Shown here: positions 34,123 through 43,659 of the stretch, in pieces
How positions within the stretch are numbered: the first letter of the stretch is position 1
How the letters are laid out: the number at the start of each line of letters is the position of its first letter
Assembly: GCA_009377445.1 (NCBI GenBank)
Contig: WHUA01000015.1
Coordinates: 45,271-109,270, forward strand
Direction of reading: 5' to 3'
Source: Alphaproteobacteria bacterium
GTDB taxonomy: Bacteria; Pseudomonadota; Alphaproteobacteria; UBA8366
DNA: 64,000 bases
Made by a program: the position numbers and the translations under genes
Notes under the pieces: model-generated
Told to the model about the DNA's origin: nothing
The model's database searches: none
Seen by the model: only the letters and a program-made list of their open reading frames with translations

Positions 34123-35866
34123 TCCGGCGAAGGCCAATACGGCGAAATCGGCGGCGGCCCGCCGCGCCGGCAGCGCGCGCGTCCGCCACCGCCGCCTCCT
34201 TCCCGCGGAAGCGCACGGCAAGGCGCCGAAGCGGGATGCGATCGTGCATTGCGGCTGGGGCAAGCTGATCCTCGCGCACACCTTCGGCGACGCGCCGAGC
34301 CTCGCCGCCGCCGTCGCCGACGAGGACCGCAAGGAGCGCAACATCGCCTTCTACGTCCAGGACCCGCATGTGATCCTGGCCGCCGCGCCGCAGCAGCTCT
34401 TCCTCGACCCGTCGCATACCTACCGGCTCTGGCTGGCGCATTACCGCCACAAGAAGGACAGCGCGCGCGGCTTCTACATCCGCCGGCTGCGGCGAAAGGA
34501 AGACGCCGACGCGGTCAACAGCATCCTCGCCCGGGTCGGCATGGTGCAGATCCCGGCCGAGTTCCTGCTGAAGACGCACAATTCCCGGACCTTCACGCTC
34601 CTGGTCGCCATCGACGAAGAATCGGATGCCGTTGTCGGAACGGTGATGGGCCTCGACCACACGCGCGCCTTCAAGGACCCGGAGGACGGGTCCAGCCTGT
34701 GGTCGCTCGCGGTCGATCCGCAGGCGGCGCCACCGGGCGTCGGCGAAGCGCTCGTGCGCCAGCTTGCCGAGCACTACCAGACGCGCGGGCGCAGCTTCCT
34801 CGACCTCAGCGTCATGCACACCAACAGCGCCGCCATCGGCCTCTACGAGGCGCTCGGCTTCCAGCGCGTGCCGGTGTTCGCCGTGAAGCACAAGAACCCG
34901 ATCAACGAGAAGCTCTACATCGCGCCGGAGCCGGAAGCGAAGCTCAACCCCTACGCCCGCATCATCGTCGACGAGGCGCGGCGCCGCGGCATCGGCGTCG
35001 AGATCGAAGACGAGGCGGGCGCGCTGTTCCGCCTGTCGCTGGGCGGGCGCACCATCGCCTGCCGCGAGTCGCTGTCGGAGCTGACCTCGGCGGTGGCGAT
35101 GAGCCGCTGCGACGACAAGGCGCTGACCCGCCGCATCCTGCAGAAGGAGGACCTGGCCCTGCCGGACCAGATCGAAGCCGCGGCGGCCGACGAGAACGAA
35201 GCCTTCCTCGCCAGGCACGGCAGCATCGTCGTGAAGCCGGCACGCGGCGAGCAGGGCCACGGCATCGGCGTGGATATCCGCGACCGGGAGGCGATGGCGC
35301 GCGCCATCGCCGCCGCCGAGGCGCATTGCGAGCGGGTGCTGCTCGAGCAATTCTGCCCCGGCGACGATCTCAGGGTGATCGTCATCGGCGGCCGGGTCGT
35401 CGCCGGCGCCGTCCGCCGGCCGGCCGAGGTCAAGGGAAACGGCCGATCGACGGTGGTCGAGCTAATCGACGTGCAGAGCCGCAGGCGCGCGGCGGCGACC
35501 GGCGGCGAGAGCCGCATTCCCCTCGACGGCGAGACCGAGCGCTGCGTCCGGGACGCCGGCCTGTCGATGGACGCGGTGCTCGACGAGGGCAAGAGCGTCG
35601 CCGTCCGCCGCACGGCGAACCTGCACACCGGCGGCACCATGCACGACGTCACCGGCCAGCTCCACCCGGCGATCGCCGACGCCAGCATCCGCGCCGCCCG
35701 CGCGCTCGATATTCCGGTGGTCGGCCTCGACCTGATCGTCCGCGCGCCCGGGAGCCCGGAATACGTGATCATCGAGGCCAACGAGCGCCCGGGCCTCGCC
35801 AACCACGAGCCGCAGCCGACGGCGGAACGCTTCGTCGACCTGCTGTTCCCGCAAACCGTCCGATAA
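34112..35866 (+). CDS. ngg: N-acetylglutaminylglutamine synthetase (GNAT + ATP-grasp)
   Basis: 584 residues. The N-terminal half is a GNAT acetyltransferase (about residues 125-265: GFYIRRLRRKEDADAVNSIL, SLAVDPQAAPPGVGEALVRQ, HTNSAAIGLYEALGFQRVPV). The C-terminal half is an ATP-grasp ligase (about 300-580: VVKPARGEQGHGIGVDI, VLLEQFCPGDDLRVIVIGG, EYVIIEANERPGLANHEPQP). Together they acetylate glutamine and join it to a second glutamine. It overlaps asnO by 11 nt and is followed by the M42 peptidase after 3 nt, the standard NAGGN gene order. Confidence 0.93.
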   Translation: MASDPAKANTAKSAAARRAGSARVRHRRLLPAEAHGKAPKRDAIVHCGWGKLILAHTFGDAPSLAAAVADEDRKERNIAFYVQDPHVILAAAPQQLFLDPSHTYRLWLAHYRHKKDSARGFYIRRLRRKEDADAVNSILARVGMVQIPAEFLLKTHNSRTFTLLVAIDEESDAVVGTVMGLDHTRAFKDPEDGSSLWSLAVDPQAAPPGVGEALVRQLAEHYQTRGRSFLDLSVMHTNSAAIGLYEALGFQRVPVFAVKHKNPINEKLYIAPEPEAKLNPYARIIVDEARRRGIGVEIEDEAGALFRLSLGGRTIACRESLSELTSAVAMSRCDDKALTRRILQKEDLALPDQIEAAAADENEAFLARHGSIVVKPARGEQGHGIGVDIRDREAMARAIAAAEAHCERVLLEQFCPGDDLRVIVIGGRVVAGAVRRPAEVKGNGRSTVVELIDVQSRRRAAATGGESRIPLDGETERCVRDAGLSMDAVLDEGKSVAVRRTANLHTGGTMHDVTGQLHPAIADASIRAARALDIPVVGLDLIVRAPGSPEYVIIEANERPGLANHEPQPTAERFVDLLFPQTVR

Positions 35867-35869
35867 GTC

Positions 35870-37033
35870 ATGCCGCCCTCGCCATCGACCGCGCGTCCCC
35901 CGAAAGCCCTCGCGCCGCTGCCGGTGCTGAAGGAAAATCTCGTCTCGACTTTGAAAGACCTGCTCAGCATCCCGAGCCCGGCCGGCCATACCGACGCGAT
36001 CGTGCGTTACCTGGCGGAGCGGTTCTCCGCGCGCGGCGTGGACTACGAGCTCACGCGGCGGGGCGCGATGCGCGTCAACCTCCCTGGCCGCCAGCCGAGC
36101 CCGGACCGCGCGGTCGTCGCCCATGTGGACACCCTCGGCGCGCAGGTGAAGCGGCTGAAGGAGAACGGCCGGCTGGAGCTGGTGCCGATCGGCACCTGGT
36201 CGTCGCGTTTCGCCGAGGGCGCCCGCGTCACCGTCATCGGCGACGACGGGACCAGGCGCGGCACCATCCTGCCGCTCAAGGCGTCCGGCCACACCTTCAA
36301 CAAGGAGATCGACGCGCTGCCGGTCTCCTGGCGGCATGTGGAGCTGCGCGTCGACGAGCGCGTCGCGAACGAGGCCGAGCTGATTGCCGCCGGCTTCAAC
36401 GTCGGCGACATCGTCGCGATCGACCCGCAGCCGGAGTTCCTTCCCAACGGCTACATCAATTCGCGCCACCTCGACGACAAGGCGGGCGTGGCCGCGATGG
36501 TCGCCGCGCTCGACGCCATCCTGGATGCGAAGCCGGCGCTTCCCGTCGACTGCCATTTCCTGTTCACGATCTCCGAGGAGGTCGGCTCCGGCGCGTCGGC
36601 GGTGCTGCACGGCGACGTGGCGGAGATGGTCGCGGTCGACAACGGCACCGTCGCGCCAGGCCAGAACTCGTCCGAGTTCGGCGTCACCATCGCCATGGGC
36701 GACCAGACCGGCCCGTTCGACTGGCACCTGACGCAGCACCTGCTGCGGCTGGCGCGGGAACACGGCATCGGCCACCAGCGCGACGTTTTCCGCTACTACC
36801 GCTGCGACGTGGCTTCCGCCATCGAGGCCGGCAACGACATCCGCACCGCGCTCATCACCTTCGGCGTCGACGCCAGCCACGGCTACGAGCGCGTGCACCT
36901 CGACGCGCTGATGCAAGTGGCGCGGCTGCTCACCGCCTACGTCCAGTCCCCGCCGGTGGTCCCGCGCGACGAAAAGCCGCTCGGCGACATCGAAGGCTTC
37001 CCCGACGACCAGCCGAGCCGCCGGGTGACGTGA
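35870..37033 (+). CDS. NAGGN-system M42-family peptidase
   Basis: 387 residues of the co-catalytic dinuclear aminopeptidase family. Zinc ligands: His in VVAHVDTLGA, Asp in RHLDDKAGVAAMVAA, Glu-Glu in TISEEVGSGAS, and the C-terminal His of DASHGYERVH. It is the third gene of the osmolyte operon, 3 nt after ngg. Its role in NAGGN metabolism is not established in the sequence; degradation of the dipeptide or release of precursors is plausible. The N-terminus is Pro-rich and low-complexity. Confidence 0.9.
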   Translation: MPPSPSTARPPKALAPLPVLKENLVSTLKDLLSIPSPAGHTDAIVRYLAERFSARGVDYELTRRGAMRVNLPGRQPSPDRAVVAHVDTLGAQVKRLKENGRLELVPIGTWSSRFAEGARVTVIGDDGTRRGTILPLKASGHTFNKEIDALPVSWRHVELRVDERVANEAELIAAGFNVGDIVAIDPQPEFLPNGYINSRHLDDKAGVAAMVAALDAILDAKPALPVDCHFLFTISEEVGSGASAVLHGDVAEMVAVDNGTVAPGQNSSEFGVTIAMGDQTGPFDWHLTQHLLRLAREHGIGHQRDVFRYYRCDVASAIEAGNDIRTALITFGVDASHGYERVHLDALMQVARLLTAYVQSPPVVPRDEKPLGDIEGFPDDQPSRRVT

Positions 37034-37134
37034 GCGGTTCCCAAGACGCGAAGCCGTCGCGGCTCCGAGCCCCGTCCGTGAACAAGTGCACTGCTGTCCG
37101 GTTCAGCAACGATCGGGCGGATACGCCGGTGCGC

Positions 37135-37165
37135 ATGGACTCGCGGAACAAGTCCGCGAGTCCAT
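37135..37165. terminator. Bidirectional hairpin between NAGGN operon and R-M gene
   Basis: A 13-bp perfect stem (ATGGACTCGCGGA pairing with TCCGCGAGTCCAT) around the loop ACAAG, located between a rightward operon ending at 37033 and a leftward gene ending at 37180. Position and symmetry fit a shared terminator, though no U-tract follows. Confidence 0.6.
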
Positions 37166-37179
37166 CCGCACCGGGCCGG

Positions 37180-39222
37180 CTACATCCGAATCTCGGCGTC
37201 CGGATCGCCCGCCGCCAGCGCGCTCATGTAGGCCAGGCATAGGTCCCGCGAGCGGTATTTCCCGTAGCGCGCCGTCTCCTCGCGCTCGACGATGGGAAAG
37301 GTCGAGTAGACGTAGCGCACGTCGTCGCGGTTGGTCACGCCGTAAAGGTGGAAGAAGACGGCATCCAGCTTGGCGCGAAGATGCAGGCGGCGCTCCTCGT
37401 CCCAGACGAAGGGCGGCTTTACCTTTCCCGATCGATCGACGTAGCCCATGTCGGCGGCGAACGGCGCCATGTCGTGCGCGGTATAGGTAAGCTCCAGAAC
37501 GGCCTCGCGGACGATCTCGCCGGCCGTCTTGGGGCCGAAGCGGGCCGAATCGTACTGCTCAGGCGGGACAACGGGCAATTGTTCGACAATGTACCAATTC
37601 AAATGAGTGCTCTGGGCCTTCTGGCGAGCAATATAGTCGAACACGATGGCATCAAAATTTCCGAGTAGAAGCGAACTCTGCGTTCTTTGCGGCGGCGTTT
37701 CGTCGGAAAGGACGATGGGCGCCGTATTTCCCAATCCAACGCGCGGCACCGCCGCAGAAATCATCGTTCTGGCGTCCGTCGCCCGGGCAATGTCCCGAAA
37801 TGCCATTGCCCATCCAACATCGTTTGGAAACCGCACTTCTGCCGATGGCACCCAATACTGCGGAGTCGGAAGGAAATTAGGATCGGCTTTTTGTTCAACG
37901 CTCACATCTTTGCTAAGGGCCGCGTTGTGGAGATTGTCGGCATTCACGTCTATGGACGCAGCACGATGGTCAAACTGATGGATCATCCGGCCAACGTATA
38001 GTGGCACCCATTCCCCGCTCGCGCTTTTGAAACGATTGCCGCCGATCGGATAGGCCCCTTCCCGTTCCTCCAGCTCCTGCCGGGTCCGAAACAAGTGCGA
38101 GTCGTTGGTCATATCGAACATGCGAACATAGCTTACCGGCCAGGTCTTCTTCTCGCCGCCGTCTGAGCGGTCGACGAGGACCGGCAAACGCCCGTAGATC
38201 GCAGTGGTGAGCGCGGCATCGCGGAGCGTGCGAAAGATCGGCGCAGTACCCGTGTTCGGATTCACGCGCGCAAAATCCTCCGCGGTCAGGTCGAAGCAGC
38301 GCTCCGGATCGGCAAGCTCGGAAACGTCCTGGAGAAAGAAAGCGCATCTCGCCGCGTCGGCCATAGGCGACGGGCTCGCGACCAGGGCGCAGAACTTGAA
38401 ACGGCTATCGACGTCCGGAAAGAACGGGTCGGCGTTGAACCTCGTCCGGCGATTCTCGAAATCGTAGAGCGCCTTCAAGCGCCCTCCTGTCGCCACGCCC
38501 TTGAAGAACGGCGCAGCGGTCTTGTCCGACGCTATGCCGGACGGCGTGAGAAGCCCGACCATCCCGTCCGGCCTCACCAGCGTCATCGCCCGCTCGACGA
38601 AGAGCGAATAGATATTCAGGTCGCCCCCCGAGAGAAGCGGATAGTCGCCACCGCCGCGGGCGACCCGCACCGCGGTTTCGGCGCGCCCGCTCGCCAGGGC
38701 GAAGTCGTCGGCGAGCGGATCGTTCGCTTCCGCCAGCGCGGCAATCATGCGCTTGCGGTCGGAAGCACGCTGCGCCAGCGCGATCTCCCGCCTGCGGGCG
38801 GCGAACCATTCGACCTGTTGCAGCTTCATGCGGTCCCAGGGCGGGTTGCCGATCACCGCATCGAACCCGCCCGACAGCGCCCCCGATTCCCATTTCGACC
38901 AGACGCCCGGAAACGTCACCTGCCAGTTCAGGAACCGCTCTTCACGCACGAGACGCTGCGCCTCGGCGAACAGCGCGGCAAACCGCACCGCCTCGTCCCG
39001 GCCGTTCTGCATCTCGATCCCGCCGAGGGCGATCTGGATCGGGTCGCCGAACTGGCCGTCGAAGAAGGCGCGGACCGCCGCCTTGTCGGCTTCCGCCTTG
39101 ATATCGAGCCAGTCGAAAGCGTGGATCAGGGCGAGAAACGCATTGAGGGGCGCCGTCATGTCCTGCACTTCGGCGAATATGTCGGCGGAGCGGTGCGCCT
39201 CGGCGATTTCCGCGTCCGTCAG
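37180..39222 (-). CDS. Eco57I-like DNA methyltransferase/endonuclease, C-terminal part after frameshift
   Basis: About 680 residues that continue the protein encoded at 39219-41264 in the next frame, starting LTDAEIAEAHRSADIFAEVQ. It contains motif IV NPPW (DAVIGNPPWDRMKLQQVEWF, residue 807 of the joined protein), then GLLTPSGIASDKTAAPFF and a C-terminal region typical of target recognition (YWVPSAEVRFPNDVGWAMAF, LLLGNFDAIVFDYIARQKAQ). There is no good start codon at the junction; ATG 39159 would give a fragment lacking motif I. Local sequence at 37580-38000 is less G+C-rich, suggesting acquisition by transfer. Confidence 0.8.
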   Translation of the reverse strand: MTDAEIAEAHRSADIFAEVQDMTAPLNAFLALIHAFDWLDIKAEADKAAVRAFFDGQFGDPIQIALGGIEMQNGRDEAVRFAALFAEAQRLVREERFLNWQVTFPGVWSKWESGALSGGFDAVIGNPPWDRMKLQQVEWFAARRREIALAQRASDRKRMIAALAEANDPLADDFALASGRAETAVRVARGGGDYPLLSGGDLNIYSLFVERAMTLVRPDGMVGLLTPSGIASDKTAAPFFKGVATGGRLKALYDFENRRTRFNADPFFPDVDSRFKFCALVASPSPMADAARCAFFLQDVSELADPERCFDLTAEDFARVNPNTGTAPIFRTLRDAALTTAIYGRLPVLVDRSDGGEKKTWPVSYVRMFDMTNDSHLFRTRQELEEREGAYPIGGNRFKSASGEWVPLYVGRMIHQFDHRAASIDVNADNLHNAALSKDVSVEQKADPNFLPTPQYWVPSAEVRFPNDVGWAMAFRDIARATDARTMISAAVPRVGLGNTAPIVLSDETPPQRTQSSLLLGNFDAIVFDYIARQKAQSTHLNWYIVEQLPVVPPEQYDSARFGPKTAGEIVREAVLELTYTAHDMAPFAADMGYVDRSGKVKPPFVWDEERRLHLRAKLDAVFFHLYGVTNRDDVRYVYSTFPIVEREETARYGKYRSRDLCLAYMSALAAGDPDAEIRM

Positions 39223-41264
39223 CCCTCGATGATCTGCATTTGCGTCGCCGCCCGCGTCGCGCGCGTCATCGGCCCGTGCAGCAGAAGCGCCCCACCCCAG
39301 GCCGTGGCGCGGTCGATCCCTTTCCGCACCCACGACCCGAACAGGCTGTCGCCGCAGCGCAGGTGGTGATCCAGGAAACCCAGCGGCGCGCCGACGGTGA
39401 AGGTGTGCAGCCACAGCGCGACCTTGGCCAGCTCGACCGCCATGGGGTTCTTGTCCACGCCGTAGACGCAACGCTTCAGGATCATGCGGCGGATGATGTG
39501 CCGGTCGTCGAGCTGCTCTTCGTCGATCGTCCAGCCGCGCGCCTCGGCGTTCGACAGGATGGTCAGGCGGATTCGCTCGATCCGTTCCGAGAGCGGCGAG
39601 ACATAGTCGCCCGACTCCACGATGGCCTCCGCCTCGGCCATGGCCGCGATCACCTGGTCGGACAGGTAATCCACGAGGCTCACCAGGAAGTGCCCCGACC
39701 CCATCGCCGGGTCGCAGATCTTCAATTCCAGCAGCTTTTCGGCCGGGTCGAGCAGCTTGAGCTTGCCGACCCTGCGGCCTTCGTCGACGCCGCTGCGGGC
39801 AAGCTCGGCGGCCTTGTCCGTAAAGATATCGATACGGTCTTGGACGAGAGGCTCTATCGTCTCCTTCAGGATCAATCCGACCAGGTCGTCCGGCGTGTAA
39901 TAGCTGCCCGACGCCTTCCGGGCGAAGGGATTGGGCCGAACGACGATCTCGCCGCCGTCGCGCACGACCTCATGCTCGAGCAACCGCTCGTAGATCGAGC
40001 CGAGCTGCTGGACGCTGAGATCGCGGTAATTGATATAGCGGCGCCCGTCGTCCGTCTCCTCGAAGGAGAGCGCATCGACGACATCGGCCATGACCTGGTC
40101 GCCGAGGCGGATATGCGCGAGGAGCGGCGTGACCTCCGCGTCGAACAGGCCGCCGTTGTAGGGTGGCAGGCCTATCGACGCATCGCCCCCGTCGATCGCC
40201 CGGCAGAGGTCGTCGATCGCGGACCAGTAGCGGGCCGCCGTCGCGGAAAAAACGTCGTTGCGGTCCTTGCGATTGCCGACGTCGCCCCGCACGCGCCGGC
40301 GGAGGCCGTATTCGTCATAGCGCGCGTCGCGGACCGGAAGCAGGTCGCGGTCTTCGGCGTAGAGGATGAACAGCAGCCGGTAAAGAAGGATCAATGCCGC
40401 TTCCCGCACCTCTTGCAGCGGCGCTTCGGGCGCGGCGGCGGCAATCGCCCGGGCGAGTTCCGGAAAGACCTGACCGAAGACCAGGTTCGACAGGCTGGCG
40501 GCAACGCGCTCTTCGTAGAATTTCCCTTCCTGCAGGGCGCGCTGATGAAAGGTGCGCTCGTCGCTGGGGCTCGGGAGAAAGGCCTCGCGCCGGAAAACGA
40601 GCGCGAAGACCTTCAGCCAATGGAGCCGGTCTTCGGGAGAAAGCGCGAACAGGCCCTCGTTGTGGCCGGAAATGTCGAGGACCGCCGCGAGATCGATCTC
40701 GAAGAACTGCTCGGAGACCGAGCGCGCGCCCTGGTAATAGAGCCTCCACCGGGCGCCGTTGGTGAGGATGCCCCAGCGGAGCCTGCCGCTCGTGAGATCG
40801 TCCGCGCGGCGCAGATACCGCAGCATCTGGGTGGAGGGCGCCGTCTCCTCGCCCCGCTTGCCCGAACGGCGATCCAGAGGGCGCAGCCACCGCTTGGACT
40901 CGACCACCGCCAGCCCGAATTCGTACCGCTTCCAACCCTGCGGGAAACCGTTCGCCCGCAGCTTGGCCGCATCGTCCGCGAACAACAGGCCGTCCGGCAC
41001 GTCCTCCCTGCCCTTCGGCGCGAGGTTCTGCTGGCGCAGCGTCGCGGTCCATCCGAGGCACTCGAGAACCGGCCAGATCAGATCGTCTTCGGTCTGACTC
41101 TCGTTCGGCGTCTGCGCGATGGGGAATCCGTCGAAAACGGCACGAAGCTGGTCATCGAGCGCCGCGAGGTGCGAATCGTCGAGCGATGGCCAGTCCTCGA
41201 GCCGAACGATCGACTCCCGCAGGAAATCGTTCGAAAAGAGACTTCCCTGTGTCGCGTCGCCCAT
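39219..41264 (-). CDS. Eco57I-like DNA methyltransferase/endonuclease, N-terminal part, frameshifted
   Basis: 681 residues ending ATQMQIIEG before a premature TGA. The N-terminus has a candidate PD-(D/E)xK nuclease core (Pro90-Asp91 in EDVPDGLLF, Glu122-x-Lys124 in VVESKRWL). Methyltransferase motif I is DPAMGSGHFLVSLVDYLS (from residue 518), preceded by KASGSYYTPDDLVGLI. A shift of one base back at the final GGC codon continues the family sequence as EGLTDAEIA in the other frame, giving a joined length near 1361, normal for type IIG-like R-M proteins. It is likely a recent frameshift, a sequencing error or, less likely, programmed. Confidence 0.85.
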   Translation of the reverse strand: MGDATQGSLFSNDFLRESIVRLEDWPSLDDSHLAALDDQLRAVFDGFPIAQTPNESQTEDDLIWPVLECLGWTATLRQQNLAPKGREDVPDGLLFADDAAKLRANGFPQGWKRYEFGLAVVESKRWLRPLDRRSGKRGEETAPSTQMLRYLRRADDLTSGRLRWGILTNGARWRLYYQGARSVSEQFFEIDLAAVLDISGHNEGLFALSPEDRLHWLKVFALVFRREAFLPSPSDERTFHQRALQEGKFYEERVAASLSNLVFGQVFPELARAIAAAAPEAPLQEVREAALILLYRLLFILYAEDRDLLPVRDARYDEYGLRRRVRGDVGNRKDRNDVFSATAARYWSAIDDLCRAIDGGDASIGLPPYNGGLFDAEVTPLLAHIRLGDQVMADVVDALSFEETDDGRRYINYRDLSVQQLGSIYERLLEHEVVRDGGEIVVRPNPFARKASGSYYTPDDLVGLILKETIEPLVQDRIDIFTDKAAELARSGVDEGRRVGKLKLLDPAEKLLELKICDPAMGSGHFLVSLVDYLSDQVIAAMAEAEAIVESGDYVSPLSERIERIRLTILSNAEARGWTIDEEQLDDRHIIRRMILKRCVYGVDKNPMAVELAKVALWLHTFTVGAPLGFLDHHLRCGDSLFGSWVRKGIDRATAWGGALLLHGPMTRATRAATQMQIIEG

Positions 41265-41410
41265 AATTTCGACCGGTTGCGCCGAACGGCATTGCGGAGG
41301 AGACGAGCGCCCGCTCGCCGCCGGTTTTATGGCAGAGTCGCCCCGGACGGGAAAGCCCTAGAACGCAGCGCGTCGAAGATGCGGCTTACGCCGCGGGCCG
41401 GAGATACGGC

Positions 41411-42241
41411 CTACGCCGCGGGCCGGCGCTCCGCGGCAGATGCCTCCGGGGCCCGGAGGCCGAGCCAGCAGATGGCGGCGAGCGCAATGGCGTAGGCAGC
41501 GACCTGAATGCCGCTCGGTTGCGAGATGTAGCCGAACAGCGCGTGCGCCACCTGGCCGGCGGCGGAATCGTCCGGCAGCAGGAAATACGTGTCCCAGATC
41601 GGGTCGGACAGCGCGGGCAGCCAGCCCGCGGAAACGAAGAAGCCTGCCGCCTGCGCGCTCAGCCCCGCGCCGAGCAGCGCGAGAAGGACGGTCGCAAGCT
41701 GGAAGACCGATTTGATGCCGGCGCGCAGGACGCCGTAGTAGATCAGCGCGCCGATCACCGATCCCGCGGCGCCGCCGGCAAGGAAGCCGCCGGCGATGCC
41801 GGGCGCGGTCATCTGGCCCGACAGGCTCAGCGCCGACAGGAACACGACCAGTTCCGAGCCGTCGCGCAGCACCGCGATCGCCATGGTGACCGCGAGCAGG
41901 TAGAGCGTCGCCCGGCCGGCGCGGATACGTCCGCCGACCTCCCGGGCCTCCGCCGCCAGCGTCGCGCCATGCTTGCGCATCCACGCGATGGTCCAGGCGA
42001 CCATCGCCACCGTGACCGACAACACGATCGCGTTGAACAGATCCTGGCCGCGCCCGGCGAACGCCTCGGTGATCGCCTCGGCGAACAGGGCGACGACACC
42101 GGCTCCGGCGGCCCCTCCGGCGAGGCCGGCCAGAAACCAGGCGGTGCGGCCGGGGATGCCGCGGGTGGCCGCGAGCAGCAGCGCCGCGACCAGGGCGACC
42201 TCGAGCGTCTCGCGAAAGACGACGATGCCGATCTGGATCAT
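41411..42241 (-). CDS. efeU: FTR1-family high-affinity iron permease (EfeU-like)
   Basis: 276 residues with seven predicted membrane helices. The two iron-translocation motifs are RETLE (residues 10-14 in VVFRETLEVAL) and RDGSE (in VLRDGSELVVFL), the REXXE pair of FTR1. It imports ferric iron after oxidation of Fe(II). It overlaps the cupredoxin gene by 4 nt. The end of the gene sits beside a 15-bp direct repeat (TACGCCGCGGGCCGG twice). Confidence 0.92.
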   Translation of the reverse strand: MIQIGIVVFRETLEVALVAALLLAATRGIPGRTAWFLAGLAGGAAGAGVVALFAEAITEAFAGRGQDLFNAIVLSVTVAMVAWTIAWMRKHGATLAAEAREVGGRIRAGRATLYLLAVTMAIAVLRDGSELVVFLSALSLSGQMTAPGIAGGFLAGGAAGSVIGALIYYGVLRAGIKSVFQLATVLLALLGAGLSAQAAGFFVSAGWLPALSDPIWDTYFLLPDDSAAGQVAHALFGYISQPSGIQVAAYAIALAAICWLGLRAPEASAAERRPAA

Positions 42242-42624
42242 TTCACCACCAGCCGGCCTTGCGCGGTGGCGGCGTGAAACTCGCCGAAGAACTTGTAGTT
42301 CCGATTCTTGCGCAAGGGCCTGACGGTGAACTCCGCGGTCTTGCCGCCGGCGATCACCCGCTCGATCTTGAGGCCGATGCTCTCGAACTCCTCCGGCGTG
42401 CTGTCCGCGTTCGTCACGATCAGCTTGAGCGCGCGATTGGCCGGAACCTCCGAAGTCGCCGGCTCGAAGCGATGATCGCGGATGACGATGCGGACTTCGA
42501 AGGGCTCGTCCGCCGACGCGCCTTGCGGCAAACCGACGCAGACCGGAAGCAGAAAGGCCAGCGCGAGTATCAGGCGGCGTCGATCGATCATCGTTTTCAA
42601 GCGGCGCCTTCCCTCACGCCGCAT
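42238..42624 (-). CDS. Periplasmic cupredoxin-domain protein of the iron-uptake locus
   Basis: 128 residues from the ATG at 42624 (GGAAG just upstream); an internal ATG at 42591 begins a cleaner signal peptide MIDRRRLILALAFLLPVCVG and is the alternative. The mature part is a cupredoxin fold (FEVRIVIRDHRFEPATSEVP, NRALKLIVTNADSTPEEFES) as in EfeO N-terminal domains, with conserved EEFES and FFGEFH. It overlaps the FTR1 permease start by 4 nt, so the two proteins should be made together and work as an iron-delivery pair. Confidence 0.85.
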   Translation of the reverse strand: MRREGRRRLKTMIDRRRLILALAFLLPVCVGLPQGASADEPFEVRIVIRDHRFEPATSEVPANRALKLIVTNADSTPEEFESIGLKIERVIAGGKTAEFTVRPLRKNRNYKFFGEFHAATAQGRLVVK

Positions 42625-42701
42625 CCTTTCTTCCGGACCTAATGACCCGATGCAAATACTGCGACTGACTTGCATTTTCAACATGTGATCGTTAGTATAA
42701 T

Positions 42702-42716
42702 TGAAAATCATTCGCA
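42702..42716. promoter_or_regulatory. Fur-like box between divergent iron genes
   Basis: TGAAAATCATTCGCA fits the 7-1-7 Fur pattern (TGAnAAT-n-ATTnnCA) with a few mismatches. It lies 16 nt before the rightward start at 42732 and in the common region with the leftward cupredoxin-FTR1 unit, so one site could repress both. A second AT-rich TGCATTTTCAAC is at 42671. Confidence 0.55.
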
Positions 42717-42731
42717 ATCAAAAGGTGCCAA

Positions 42732-43607
42732 ATGTCGCACTTTTCCACCGCGTGCGCATCGATCGCCGCAGCCATCGCGCTTTTTGCCGCGTTTCCGGAC
42801 GCCCTCCCCCAAGCCTCGCTGGTCAATGCCGCCGCCGCCGAAACCATGCCGTCGATCTGCCGCAGCAGCGACGGCAAGCTCAACCGGCTGTCCGTACGGA
42901 CGGCGATGCTCGACCGCCTGGCCATTCCCCAGTTGGCCGACGCCACCACCGGATCGGTCGATGTCGAGGACAACCTCGACCTGTTCGAGAAGCTGGGGCT
43001 GATGGAAGGCCATCTGCTTATCGGCAAGGCCTTGCTCGACGCCAAGATGCAGGATGCCGCACTGCCCCATTTCGGGCATCCGGTGCGCGAGATATACGAC
43101 TACCTGAAGCCGATCTTCGCCGAGCGCAAGCATCCCGAGTTCGAAGCGGACCTCAACGATCTCGAGCAACGCGCCAAGGACGCGCCGAACGCCCCCGAAA
43201 CCGCCAGCGCCTTCAACAATGTCCTGGTGAAGCTGGACGGCCTGCGCAACACGATCCCCGGCGACCTGATGAAATCGCCCGACTTCCTCACCCTCGGCAT
43301 CGCGCTGCTGGTGGATGCCGCGGCCGGCGATCTCGGCGAATCCCTCGACAAGGGCAAGATCGTGAACACGCTCGAGTATCACGACGCGATGGGCTTCGCG
43401 CGCTATGCGGACAACGCCGTCAAGAAATACGGGAGCGCGCTCGGAGAGCGGTCCTCTTCCATCGCCAAGGAAACCGCCTTCACCCTGACGGCCTTTCCGG
43501 CGCTCGCCGCCCCTTCCCGCCCGAGCCGGAGCGTCGCCAGCGTGCGCTCCGCCGCCGACCGGGTGAGAGGCGCCGCCGTCCACGCCAAGGCGCCTCACCC
43601 GGGCTGA
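42732..43607 (+). CDS. Secreted helical protein of the iron locus, unknown
   Basis: 291 residues with a signal peptide (HFSTACASIAAAIALFAAFP). The mature part is helical, with LGLMEGHLLIGKALLDAKMQ, LPHFGHPVREIYDYLKPIFA and the acidic FEADLNDLEQRAKDAPN. His-rich helical proteins of this type accompany FTR1 permeases and resemble, at a distance, imelysin/EfeO helical domains; I cannot assign a named family. The C-terminal 30 residues are Ser/Arg/Ala-rich. It is followed after 53 nt by a di-heme peroxidase. Confidence 0.7.
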   Translation: MSHFSTACASIAAAIALFAAFPDALPQASLVNAAAAETMPSICRSSDGKLNRLSVRTAMLDRLAIPQLADATTGSVDVEDNLDLFEKLGLMEGHLLIGKALLDAKMQDAALPHFGHPVREIYDYLKPIFAERKHPEFEADLNDLEQRAKDAPNAPETASAFNNVLVKLDGLRNTIPGDLMKSPDFLTLGIALLVDAAAGDLGESLDKGKIVNTLEYHDAMGFARYADNAVKKYGSALGERSSSIAKETAFTLTAFPALAAPSRPSRSVASVRSAADRVRGAAVHAKAPHPG

Positions 43608-43659
43608 CCCGCCGCGCCGCCGCCGAACGGACGGCCATCGCGAGCAGAAGGAACGAAAA

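Noticed and set aside
32149..34344. 731-codon minus-strand frame opposite asnO
   Set aside because: Shadow of the NAGGN amidotransferase gene; low-complexity product.
39200..39235. Programmed -1 ribosomal frameshift in the R-M gene
   Set aside because: No X-XXY-YYZ slippery heptamer and no obvious downstream pseudoknot; a mutation or base-call error explains it more simply.
39240..41495. 751-codon plus-strand frame opposite the R-M gene
   Set aside because: Antisense shadow; the minus-strand frame has methyltransferase motifs.
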